Source: a virus. From it: DNA of 20,160 nucleotides. The stretch covers positions 1 through 20,160 of IMG/VR virus record IMGVR_UViG_3300044959_000068. One strand, written 5' to 3'. The notes beneath the pieces were generated by a model. That model was not told where the DNA came from. It saw nothing but the letters and a program-made list of their open reading frames with translations, and ran no database searches. This document shows positions 1-6,491 of the stretch, piece by piece. A program made the position numbers and the translations under genes. The first letter of the stretch is position 1; each line of letters starts with the position of its first letter.

Positions 1-1605
1 AGATAAGACAAGTGAATTATCAATCTTAACATATGTGCTACCAGCCTCTATTGCACTCTTCCCAATGGGCCTGTTTATAACTGCGTATCCTGGCGTACCA
101 CTTGAATCTGCGCCAGCTTGGTCAATACGACCTGAGCCCCTAATCGCCGCTTTCTCTTGCTCTGAGCCGCCAATCCTAGTCCGTATGCTCAAAAGCTTTG
201 ATTCAGCATTAACGTAAGTGTCAATCTCAGTAGTGCCTACCTTTACTGCAACGTGGCCTGAGCTTGACCCCAATGATGAAGAAATGGCCATCGTTGTATT
301 ATTTGGTGCATCAAGTCTAGATTGACCACTATCCTGATTCAGGAGGCCGCCCGACGTATTGTTGGACCATCTAAGCGTACCACCAGCAACAAAATTGCCA
401 GATGAGTAAGCAACACCGCTAGTAGTATTAAGAGCAAGGACACTTGTATTAGAAGAATTATAAAACCCAATATCATTAGACATTTGGTTATATTTAACCC
501 CGCTACCGACACCGTTTAGATCATCAAAATCCCCAAGTACAATGTTGTTACTTGTGGCAACAATTGAGCCACTCTTGCGTATATAAAACTTCTCGAACTC
601 AGCGCCACCAATTCCAGTACGTATTGATAATAATTTCGCTCCTGCATTAACTGAATCATCAGCCAAAGTTGTACCAGCTTTAACAGTTACGCTACCAGCA
701 ACAGCACCACGAGATGACACAATGGAACCATCATTATGAATACGCAATACTTCTATCGTATTGTTGTAAAATCCAGCAATCGCACCATCTATCAGTGTGG
801 TAAGCGATTTGAACTGTAATGCACGGGTGGAGGAATCGTCTATCAACCCCCACCCAGAATTAAGTACCAGCGGGAAACTGCTTGCGGTGACACCAACTCC
901 AGTGCTACCAACACGCACACCATAACTGCCACCTGTACTGACATTGCCGGCCACGCTGAAGGAGCCATCGTTCAGCAAGCTTGCAAGTTCTATGTTATTG
1001 CTCATCCAGCGCATGTGCTTCTGACCAGACTGCAGGGCACTCCCAGTTCGGAAGTCGAAGGCCGGGATGGTGGCTGGCACCTGAGTAGTCAATACCACAT
1101 CCCAGCGCATCAAGGCTTCCTGGCTGTAAGCGTTGGCGAGCTGCGCAAATCGAAGCGGGCGATTGGTGGCTTCAATAGTGAATGACGGAACTGTTGAAAT
1201 CCCGAAAAATCCTTGCCCGGCTGGCCCAGTCATAAAAATGCCGGTACTTCCTGGACCTTGATTGAACAGATTAAGGCCTCGCGTGTTTGCGCCGCCTTGA
1301 TTATCCACAGTTAAAACTCCAATCCCGTAGTCGTATGACTGTGGTCTGCGGACTGCGAACACTTCAAATTCGTTACCTGTACCTATACCAGTACGCACCG
1401 AGAGCAACCTTGCGTTCGAATTCACGCTGTTGTCAGCAACACGCGTACCAAATAGCGCGGCTATGTCGTTGGCGCCTGCCGTGCCGATGTGCGCGGCGAT
1501 GCCGTCGCGGAACGTTTTGAGGCCCGCGAAGGACTGCGCAGCCAGGGAGATGAGACCGCGCCTAGTTTCTGATGCATCAGGCGGAGGTGACTGTAGTATG
1601 TTCAT
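1..1605 (-). CDS. Tail fibre-like / receptor-binding structural protein, partial (C-terminus off left edge)
   Basis: The minus-strand frame is open from an ATG at 1605 to the window edge, giving 535 codons without a stop. The N-terminus contains a segment ending SLAAQSFAGLKTF (residues 20-32), a pattern I recognise from phage fibre proteins. The rest is rich in Gly, Ser, Thr and Asn, as beta-structured fibres usually are. Three diverged internal repeats share a core like KLLSIRTGIGG followed by a charged strand, at about residues 53-88, 308-346 and 454-493. There are no obvious membrane segments or enzymatic motifs. A weak AGGATGG stretch lies upstream of the start at longer than usual spacing. 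It is the last visible gene of the leftward block, after the 153-aa gene. By eye, the 5' third (about 1020-1560) is clearly more GC-rich than the distal part, which suggests mosaic origin. A host-adhesion role is inferred from architecture only. Confidence 0.8.
   Translation of the reverse strand, partial: MNILQSPPPDASETRRGLISLAAQSFAGLKTFRDGIAAHIGTAGANDIAALFGTRVADNSVNSNARLLSVRTGIGTGNEFEVFAVRRPQSYDYGIGVLTVDNQGGANTRGLNLFNQGPGSTGIFMTGPAGQGFFGISTVPSFTIEATNRPLRFAQLANAYSQEALMRWDVVLTTQVPATIPAFDFRTGSALQSGQKHMRWMSNNIELASLLNDGSFSVAGNVSTGGSYGVRVGSTGVGVTASSFPLVLNSGWGLIDDSSTRALQFKSLTTLIDGAIAGFYNNTIEVLRIHNDGSIVSSRGAVAGSVTVKAGTTLADDSVNAGAKLLSIRTGIGGAEFEKFYIRKSGSIVATSNNIVLGDFDDLNGVGSGVKYNQMSNDIGFYNSSNTSVLALNTTSGVAYSSGNFVAGGTLRWSNNTSGGLLNQDSGQSRLDAPNNTTMAISSSLGSSSGHVAVKVGTTEIDTYVNAESKLLSIRTRIGGSEQEKAAIRGSGRIDQAGADSSGTPGYAVINRPIGKSAIEAGSTYVKIDNSLVLS
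127..1452 (-). repeat. Three diverged internal protein repeats in the fibre-like gene
   Basis: The repeats lie at about 1342-1452, 568-684 and 127-246. They share a core G-T-x-x-x-D-x-x-V-N-(x)4-(K/R)-L-L-S-(I/V)-R-T, followed by a Gly- and Glu-containing turn. Copies 2 and 3 begin 146 residues apart; copies 1 and 2 about 258 residues apart. They are similar at protein level but not tandem at DNA level, so they look like repeated structural modules rather than a recent duplication. Confidence 0.65.
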
Positions 1606-1666
1606 AATATAAACACCATCCTATTAAAAGTAGCGCTAATTACAAATATTTGATAGAAGCGTACTA
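1606..1666. other. Short AT-rich intergenic gap
   Basis: This 61-base spacer separates the stop of the 153-aa gene from the fibre-like gene. I see no convincing hairpin followed by a T tract and no good promoter pair; it may only hold the ribosome binding site of the fibre-like gene. Confidence 0.4.
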
Positions 1667-2128
1667 TTAATTAACCCTTATATTAAACCCATTACCAATA
1701 CCACCAAATACTAACGGCTGAGCAAAATCAGCTGAACCTTCATTACTTCTATTACCTGCATCAAATATGGTCTCTGGGAAAATATCAAGTATATATATAC
1801 CTGGTTGCCATGTACCTGATACTGATAGTGTCACATACGAATCTGGCGACGTCCAGCTAACACTATTAATTGTTATTACAGATGGTCCAGAAATAGAATA
1901 CCTAGTTATATTTGTATTTACTGATGCCAAGGGATAAGTAAAGAACACCCGCACAGTGGATAAGTCTATTGCAGCTGCAACAAACTTAATGCCAGCCTCA
2001 AAGAAGGCTGCGTCTACATACGAGTTAGTTAAATGTATAAGTTTTACAGTAGGTATATCTGTACCTACTGGCCCAACACCGAATGGATCAAATACTTCTC
2101 TATTACCTAAATCACCTACAATCGGCAT
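1667..2128 (-). CDS. Hypothetical beta-rich virion-associated protein, 153 aa
   Basis: I do not recognise this protein. The product has 153 residues, no cysteines and no predicted membrane segment. It alternates Val, Ile, Thr, Ser and aromatic residues in the way all-beta proteins do, and ends in a Gly-rich tail (FGGIGNGFNIRVN). Its ATG lies 6 bases after the stop of the 355-aa gene, so the two are probably translationally coupled; I see no strong Shine-Dalgarno site. It sits between a probable virion protein and the fibre-like protein, which suggests a structural or fibre-assembly role, but nothing in the sequence proves this. An Ig-like or fibre-tip accessory domain is the main alternative. 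The gene is confident, the function is not. Confidence 0.7.
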   Translation of the reverse strand: MPIVGDLGNREVFDPFGVGPVGTDIPTVKLIHLTNSYVDAAFFEAGIKFVAAAIDLSTVRVFFTYPLASVNTNITRYSISGPSVITINSVSWTSPDSYVTLSVSGTWQPGIYILDIFPETIFDAGNRSNEGSADFAQPLVFGGIGNGFNIRVN

Positions 2129-2134
2129 ATACCA

Positions 2135-3202
2135 TTATACTTTAATAAGTACGTCAGGGAATGGGATTATTAAATTACCAACAACTACGCCAACCTGCTG
2201 ACCACCAACCATATATATAGAGCCACTATGATATGAACCAATCACATTAATACTAGTTGCCCATAAGTCTTTAATCCTGCCTCTATAAGCGCCATATGTT
2301 TGTGTCTTAGTATTCCATATGAGCAATGGGAACGCAAGATATTCTTTAATCATATTGTCATATACATAAGTATATGTGTCACCACCAAACGTCGGCTTAA
2401 AAATACCAGTGCCAACTGAATTATTATTAACAGTTAAGCTACCGTCATATGACACACCACCAAGGTAAAATGAGCCTGCATTTAATACACCAGCTGCGTT
2501 CGTCCCACCACCACCAAATATCCATGTGTTGTATATATCGTTAGGATGCGCATCAACGGCTTTACGTATCCCTACATAAGAGAAAAAATATGCGCTATCA
2601 GCACGGGCATTAACTCGGTTTACAAGGAAATTAAACCCGCCATCCAAATCTACTGAAAAATGAGTCTGATAACGTCCATTCACTACTGCATCAGCACTAG
2701 CACCAAGATCTACGTTAGTTGTTGTACCAAAAGACGTGGTACTACCTAAAAACCCAACAACAGCTGGTATTGGTGGGTTAGTTGGCGTAAGCCCAGATAA
2801 AGACGGGGCAGCATATGAAAATGCAACCCCTGCATGATATAGCCAGGACGGGTGATTCAAATTAATCAGTAAGTAAATGGGGCCCAGCGCGTCAGGTGAC
2901 CTCGCTATGTACCAACTGTGGGCAGTGCCCGCACTGGCGTTGACCAGCTTACTTGGGTTGAAGGTGGAGCCCCACAGATCCGTGGTCGAGCTGGCACTAA
3001 CCCCATCGCTGGAGGCGTAATGGGTCCAAGTATTTCCCGCAGTACGAGCGGCGCCCCCAGTCTGGCCAGTGGTAATCTCGTTAAGCAAATGGGCCTTCAA
3101 AGACCACCACCATGACTTAGCAACATTTGCTGCAGATGATACATCTGGAAATGGGCAATTCCCACGTGCAGACCAGGTGCCTGTAAATACCGGTGCGCCC
3201 AT
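2135..3202 (-). CDS. Probable phage virion (tail/fibre-associated) protein, 355 aa
   Basis: The product has 355 residues and is rich in Gly, Ser, Thr, Asn and aromatic residues, with many short predicted beta strands. Notable spots are a WWW cluster at residues 31-33, a GGGGTN turn near the middle and a hydrophobic C-terminus. I see no signal peptide, membrane helix or catalytic motif. The ATG follows the stop of the 108-aa gene by 3 bases, which points to coupled translation. Together with the two genes behind it, it forms a structural-looking group ending in the fibre-like gene. The first hundred or so codons (about 2890-3200) look more GC-rich than the remainder, as in the fibre-like gene. 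I assign a virion role by composition and neighbourhood, not by recognised homology; a head or tail-tip protein is equally possible. Confidence 0.75.
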   Translation of the reverse strand: MGAPVFTGTWSARGNCPFPDVSSAANVAKSWWWSLKAHLLNEITTGQTGGAARTAGNTWTHYASSDGVSASSTTDLWGSTFNPSKLVNASAGTAHSWYIARSPDALGPIYLLINLNHPSWLYHAGVAFSYAAPSLSGLTPTNPPIPAVVGFLGSTTSFGTTTNVDLGASADAVVNGRYQTHFSVDLDGGFNFLVNRVNARADSAYFFSYVGIRKAVDAHPNDIYNTWIFGGGGTNAAGVLNAGSFYLGGVSYDGSLTVNNNSVGTGIFKPTFGGDTYTYVYDNMIKEYLAFPLLIWNTKTQTYGAYRGRIKDLWATSINVIGSYHSGSIYMVGGQQVGVVVGNLIIPFPDVLIKV

Positions 3203-3205
3203 AAC

Positions 3206-3532
3206 TTATCTAAGCGGCCTACCTATAAATTGAGATTCCCATCTATTACCATAGGATACATTAGTATTTGCACATGACAATATATCATCTATATAGTGAA
3301 GATTATCTATCACATCTGGTGGTGTGTGTATACCGGCTGATTCTATAATGTCAACAAGACGCTTAGCTGTTGCAGCCAGCGACGCAAGCCTATTCACAAA
3401 ATTTGGATGTTTTATATAATGAGGTGACTTATCGTATGCGGCAAGCATCCTTGCCGCCTGCTTATTAAGATTAGACAATTGCCCAATAATTATTGTATAT
3501 TTTCTGTCCATACAATAATGATTAGACATCAT
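3206..3532 (-). CDS. Hypothetical small protein, 108 aa
   Basis: I do not recognise this gene. The product has 108 residues and looks mainly helical through the middle (about residues 14-66, with repeated Leu and Ala positions), followed by a Pro-containing turn and a second short helical stretch. There is no signal peptide or clear membrane segment. Its ATG overlaps the TGA of the dCMP deaminase as ATGA, so it is almost certainly co-translated with that gene. Two adjacent ATG codons (3532 and 3529) make the exact start uncertain by one residue, and a third in-frame ATG lies at 3511; none has a strong Shine-Dalgarno site. Coupling to a nucleotide-metabolism gene upstream and a virion gene downstream gives no clear guess at function. 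Confidence 0.7.
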   Translation of the reverse strand: MMSNHYCMDRKYTIIIGQLSNLNKQAARMLAAYDKSPHYIKHPNFVNRLASLAATAKRLVDIIESAGIHTPPDVIDNLHYIDDILSCANTNVSYGNRWESQFIGRPLR

Positions 3533-3969
3533 TTCACAGCAGTATTGAGTACGACAACAGATGGCAATGTATTCAGATTACCACCTAAAATCTTATAGTC
3601 AACATCACCATACTGTTCCAGTATTACAATTCTTTTCACGCCTGCGTTAACCAGCGATTTATAGCATGCTAGACACGGACTTGCTGTTACATACATTATA
3701 GAGTACGATGTATCAACCCCATTCTTAGCAGCCTGCAAGATTGCATTCAACTCTGCATGTACAGTCCTTACACAATGACCATTATCAATTATACAACCCT
3801 TATCGGAACAGTGATCGCCGCCATAAATAGAACCATTATAACCAGTAGCCAATATCCTACGATCCCTTACTAGGACTGCACCGACTTGTTTCCGCGGACA
3901 CGTCGACCTTGTTGCAACAACTTTTGCAATTGACATAAAATATTCGTCAAATGACTGACGTGGCTGCAT
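3529..3969 (-). CDS. Deoxycytidylate (dCMP) deaminase
   Basis: This zinc enzyme deaminates dCMP to dUMP, feeding dTMP synthesis in the infected cell. The catalytic motif HAE (in RTVHAELNAI) supplies the zinc histidine and the proton-shuttling glutamate, and SPCLACYK supplies the two zinc cysteines. A second Cys/His cluster (HC...GC...HC just before HAE) resembles the structural zinc site of T4-type dCMP deaminases. The segment YFMSIAKVVATRSTC and the GYNG turn are family hallmarks. I chose the ATG at 3969 because family members typically begin a few residues before SFDEYFM. An in-frame ATG at 4053 would add 28 residues that look unlike the family, and neither start has a clear Shine-Dalgarno site. 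It is the first gene of the left block, and its stop overlaps the next start as ATGA. Confidence 0.92.
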   Translation of the reverse strand: MQPRQSFDEYFMSIAKVVATRSTCPRKQVGAVLVRDRRILATGYNGSIYGGDHCSDKGCIIDNGHCVRTVHAELNAILQAAKNGVDTSYSIMYVTASPCLACYKSLVNAGVKRIVILEQYGDVDYKILGGNLNTLPSVVVLNTAVK

Positions 3970-4078
3970 ATTGGATTCACAAATATCTAAGCCTGTAACT
4001 GCAGATTGTATGATTGTAATGCCATTACCCATAAAACCAGCACATGAAAGCATTTATGTGAATACAATAGCGCAACTA

Positions 4079-4108
4079 TTGCAATTATAAATCCTGCAAC
4101 GCTACAAT
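4079..4108 (+). promoter_or_regulatory. Candidate sigma70-type promoter for the plus-strand zinc protein
   Basis: TTGCAA at 4079-4084 and TACAAT at 4103-4108 are separated by 18 bases, each a near match to the bacterial -35 and -10 consensus. The predicted start point falls near 4115, just ahead of the GC-rich leader. It points toward the only plus-strand gene. It is a pattern match by eye, with no transcript evidence. Confidence 0.4.
4084..4089 (-). promoter_or_regulatory. Candidate -10 element facing the dCMP deaminase
   Basis: On the minus strand these six bases read TATAAT, a perfect -10 hexamer, 30 bases before the in-frame ATG at 4053. No convincing -35 box sits 16-18 bases upstream, so the site could need an activator or be a chance AT-rich match. 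It overlaps the rightward candidate promoter, so the two could exclude each other. Confidence 0.25.
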
Positions 4109-4109
4109 A

Positions 4110-4193
4110 TGTACAACACTGGCGGCGCGTGGCCCGCCGCTTGCAGCGGCGCGCGGCGCGCAGCACAGCGCGCGCATGGTGTACAACTATGGC
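4110..4193 (+). repeat. Direct repeat flanking a GC-rich hairpin-forming block
   Basis: TGTACAACACTGGC at 4110-4123 is repeated as TGTACAACTATGGC at 4180-4193 (12 of 14 identical), exactly 70 bases apart. Between them lies a roughly 60-base block of almost pure G and C in an otherwise AT-leaning genome. It can form a 7-bp stem (4135-4141 with 4145-4151) and a second GCGCGC stem (4156-4161 with 4168-4175). In the predicted rightward transcript this would be a structured leader ending just before the ATG at 4189. Confidence 0.6.
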
Positions 4194-4380
4194 TAAACAA
4201 ATCATGCAAAAACATCTGTGCGCAAAATGCCAGCATAGGAAGGCAATCTATAATTACAATAATCGATGGAAAGCTGATAGGCTACACACTTTATGTACGC
4301 GATGCTACAGGTCTGAAATGGACCGCATGCGCGCAAAGAACTTAACCATTATATACAGCACGCAATACGAATGCAGATAA
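4189..4380 (+). CDS. Small CxxC/CxxC zinc-finger-like protein, 63 aa, only plus-strand gene
   Basis: The frame from the ATG at 4189 encodes 63 residues. A CAKC pair and a CTRC pair, about 24 residues apart, enclose a basic and aromatic segment containing YNYNNRWKADRLHTLC, and CYRSEMDRMRAK follows. I recall small bacterial hypothetical proteins with this KADR-x-HTLC-x2-CYRS pattern, but could not search for them. A treble-clef or zinc-ribbon fold binding nucleic acid or protein is the natural guess. The frame could extend to a GTG at 4129, but those residues come from the GC-rich block and are an unlikely Arg/Ala run. No clear Shine-Dalgarno site precedes the ATG. A candidate promoter lies upstream and the hairpin at 4387-4415 starts 7 bases after the stop, giving a cassette of about 300 bases. 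It opposes every neighbour, which suggests an acquired accessory gene. Confidence 0.6.
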   Translation: MAKQIMQKHLCAKCQHRKAIYNYNNRWKADRLHTLCTRCYRSEMDRMRAKNLTIIYSTQYECR

Positions 4381-4386
4381 AATGAA

Positions 4387-4415
4387 CCCCGCCCAAGTGG
4401 TACACTTGGGCGGGG
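4387..4415 (-). terminator. Strong hairpin terminator after the major capsid gene
   Basis: CCCCGCCCAAGTG at 4387-4399 pairs perfectly with CACTTGGGCGGGG at 4403-4415 around a 3-base loop. Read on the minus strand, the stem is followed by a broken T tract (TTCATTTTATC), as expected for a factor-independent terminator of the leftward capsid operon. On the plus strand it directly follows the stop of the 63-aa gene but lacks a T tract, so it would be weaker there. It could also protect the 3' end of the capsid mRNA. Confidence 0.85.
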
Positions 4416-4442
4416 CTGCACTTAAACTACTAAGATATAGTA

Positions 4443-5657
4443 TTACTTATGACCACGTGCGACTGCGCGGCTATTTGGTACTACGAATCCAACAATCTCA
4501 CCAAATGCCCAGCCCTTCACCATCTCGCGGTGGCTAAACTTGTTGAAGGGCTCCGAGAATAGCTCGACACGAACGCCCATTTCGCCGAGGTACTCGCTAG
4601 CGGTAACCGCGTAGACAGTACCTGCAGGCACAACCTCCTGAACGTTCGTGCCAGCTGCAGTGATAATCTGCGCATTGAGCACGTTCCCAACATAACCAGC
4701 GAGGATTAACTCGCGCTGCGTTACTGGGTCAACAGTCTGCGAGCCGTTCAGACCAACTGACGTCTTGACAAGGTCAGTTAGCTCACGACGGTTGATGAGG
4801 AACTTGTCGACAACAAGGCGGTGACGCTCAACCTGATACCTTATATCTTCAAGAGCCGCAACACCAAGCGTTGAGAAAATGGTATCAGCATTGACGGTGG
4901 TTGCAGCACGATCAAGTAGTGCTAGGCACCGCTTGTCTTCCTCAAGCTCAATTTCCTGACGCGCCGTGTCCTGCGCACGGTCTAGGACATCGAAGTTCAT
5001 CTGATAGATGTCCTCGATGTCAACAGTAGGGAACGAGGCGATCTTGAACTCTGACGGCATGACATACTTGCCGCTTAGCCGAGATTCAATACCCTGGCCA
5101 TCCTGACCAATTACCCAGGCCGTGGCGCGAACGTCCTTCGCAACACGGAACAATTCGCCCTGAGCTAGTGGACGCACCCGTAGTATCTTACGGGCCCATC
5201 CCTCATAGTCAATGATGTCCTTAATGGGGAGGAGCAGCTCCTGCCCTACAATTGCAAAACCCTCACCAGTAGGGTCACGCAACGCAGCAGCAAGAATCTT
5301 ACGCCGCTCCTCTGCCTTTAGAGGCGACGGTTCGCGATAGAGCGAGCCTGCAGTCTTCTTGGTAACGTTATTCAACAGATACGCGATCTGTTGCAGGGCA
5401 TCCTTCTTATCGTATGCATTAAGCTCGCCAGACGCATCAAACATTCTTGACTTGGGATTACCAAGTGCCGCACGAATGTCTGCGTGGCCAGCATCCGTGT
5501 ACCCCCCAAATGAAGGCGGATTAAAATTGCCCTTATCATCAACCATGGCCTCGGTCTCCTTATTGGAAACCTTGACCTTTGTTGTAGTAGCAAGGGCAGG
5601 ATGAGCCTTCTGCACTGACGCGTTCTTTATTTGCCGATAAGGATTGATAACACCCAT
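4443..5657 (-). CDS. Major capsid protein (HK97-fold type)
   Basis: This is the shell-forming head protein. The 404-residue product has family features: a charged N-terminal region suited to be a scaffold-like delta arm, a helix-rich middle with a spine-helix-like DTARQEIELEEDKRCLALLD, and a C-terminal axial-domain segment near VPAGTVYAVTASEYLGEMG. I assign it from these patterns, from its place after the protease/scaffold gene and from the strong terminator behind it; fold identity is inferred. I place the start at ATG 5657, because GGAG sits 9 bases upstream; a TTG at 5672 in the same frame would overlap that ribosome site. By eye its isoleucine codons are mostly ATC and ATT, whereas TerL uses ATA often, consistent with selection for high expression. 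N-terminal processing by the upstream protease is plausible, but I cannot place the cleavage site. Confidence 0.88.
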   Translation of the reverse strand: MGVINPYRQIKNASVQKAHPALATTTKVKVSNKETEAMVDDKGNFNPPSFGGYTDAGHADIRAALGNPKSRMFDASGELNAYDKKDALQQIAYLLNNVTKKTAGSLYREPSPLKAEERRKILAAALRDPTGEGFAIVGQELLLPIKDIIDYEGWARKILRVRPLAQGELFRVAKDVRATAWVIGQDGQGIESRLSGKYVMPSEFKIASFPTVDIEDIYQMNFDVLDRAQDTARQEIELEEDKRCLALLDRAATTVNADTIFSTLGVAALEDIRYQVERHRLVVDKFLINRRELTDLVKTSVGLNGSQTVDPVTQRELILAGYVGNVLNAQIITAAGTNVQEVVPAGTVYAVTASEYLGEMGVRVELFSEPFNKFSHREMVKGWAFGEIVGFVVPNSRAVARGHK

Positions 5658-5677
5658 TTTACTTATCTCCAATCATA

Positions 5678-6463
5678 TTAAGCTGCAATAGCTGACTTGA
5701 ACAGTCTCACACCCAGATACGGATCTGATGCCGTCGGGACCTGCATCACGCGCCCAACGAACTTCGCACCACCAGCAGGATCAGTAGTAAACAATCCCTC
5801 TTTGCCAGCGGCTGTGGATGCATACAGGTTGCTAGTGGCGCCAGTTAACGTATAGACGCGAGAAGTGTCATACTGAGTTGTAAACAGTAGCTCTGAGTCT
5901 GTAATCACAGTCACACGACCATCAGCCTGTGAAACCTCGTCAAGATTGTTCCAGAAATTCACACCCTGAGTCTGGTACAAATCCTGAGTTGGAATAACGA
6001 ACGTATAGGTTACATACACAGTAGAGCCGCTAGTGATTCCACCAGCAGCGACACGTGTCACAGTGCCGTTCGGACCACTAAACGTATAGTCAGTGCCCAC
6101 TGTGTAAACCGTACCACCGCCAGCAGGTGCGCTTGCTACACGCAGATTCGATACATTGCCGCGCTTTAGTGAGGACGGGTTAGTACCAGTGAGAACAATC
6201 GCCTCATCAACCTCAACCGCAAGAAGTGAGGTAGCGTGGTTCCACTTAGCAACGCCAAGGACATCAAGCCCATTTGATGGAACTACAAGGCCCGCCGAGT
6301 TCCGCATCACAAGCATGCCCTGCAGAAACGTTGCCGTAGGATCTGCAACGAACACGCCTAGATTCTCGCGGATCTGTGAGCGAGTAAGATCTAGTCCTTC
6401 ACGGAAGATCTTATTCGAAAATGCGCCTAATAGTGCGTTATTACCAAGTCCAACTGAACCCAT
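5678..6463 (-). CDS. Probable head/virion structural protein, 261 aa
   Basis: The gene lies between the protease/scaffold fusion and the major capsid gene, with 20 bases to the capsid start. GGAG at 6473-6476 precedes its ATG, a strong ribosome site. The product starts with a helical region (residues 1-40), then becomes beta-rich. Residues about 105-156 form a compact module (GGTVYTVGTDYTFSG, then a TVTRV strand and STVYVTYTF) resembling the small beta-sandwich modules found in many phage virion proteins. The C-terminus returns to FVGRVMQVPTASDPYLGVRL. Its codon choice resembles that of the capsid gene more than the rest of the operon. Together these suggest an abundant virion component such as a decoration, minor capsid or vertex protein. 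No enzymatic motifs, cysteines or membrane segments are visible. Confidence 0.8.
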   Translation of the reverse strand: MGSVGLGNNALLGAFSNKIFREGLDLTRSQIRENLGVFVADPTATFLQGMLVMRNSAGLVVPSNGLDVLGVAKWNHATSLLAVEVDEAIVLTGTNPSSLKRGNVSNLRVASAPAGGGTVYTVGTDYTFSGPNGTVTRVAAGGITSGSTVYVTYTFVIPTQDLYQTQGVNFWNNLDEVSQADGRVTVITDSELLFTTQYDTSRVYTLTGATSNLYASTAAGKEGLFTTDPAGGAKFVGRVMQVPTASDPYLGVRLFKSAIAA

Positions 6464-6491
6464 CTGTTTCGTCTCCTAAACTTTCCAAGGG

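Noticed and set aside
3987-4205. A 72-codon minus-strand frame with a hydrophobic stretch running into the dCMP deaminase
   Set aside because: Its first part is translated from the GC-rich hairpin block (Arg/Ala runs), it overlaps the deaminase region in another frame, and it conflicts with the better-supported zinc protein.
4109-4345. A 78-codon plus-strand frame overlapping the zinc protein
   Set aside because: It is a shifted reading of the same DNA without motifs; the frame with the two CxxC pairs is far more protein-like.
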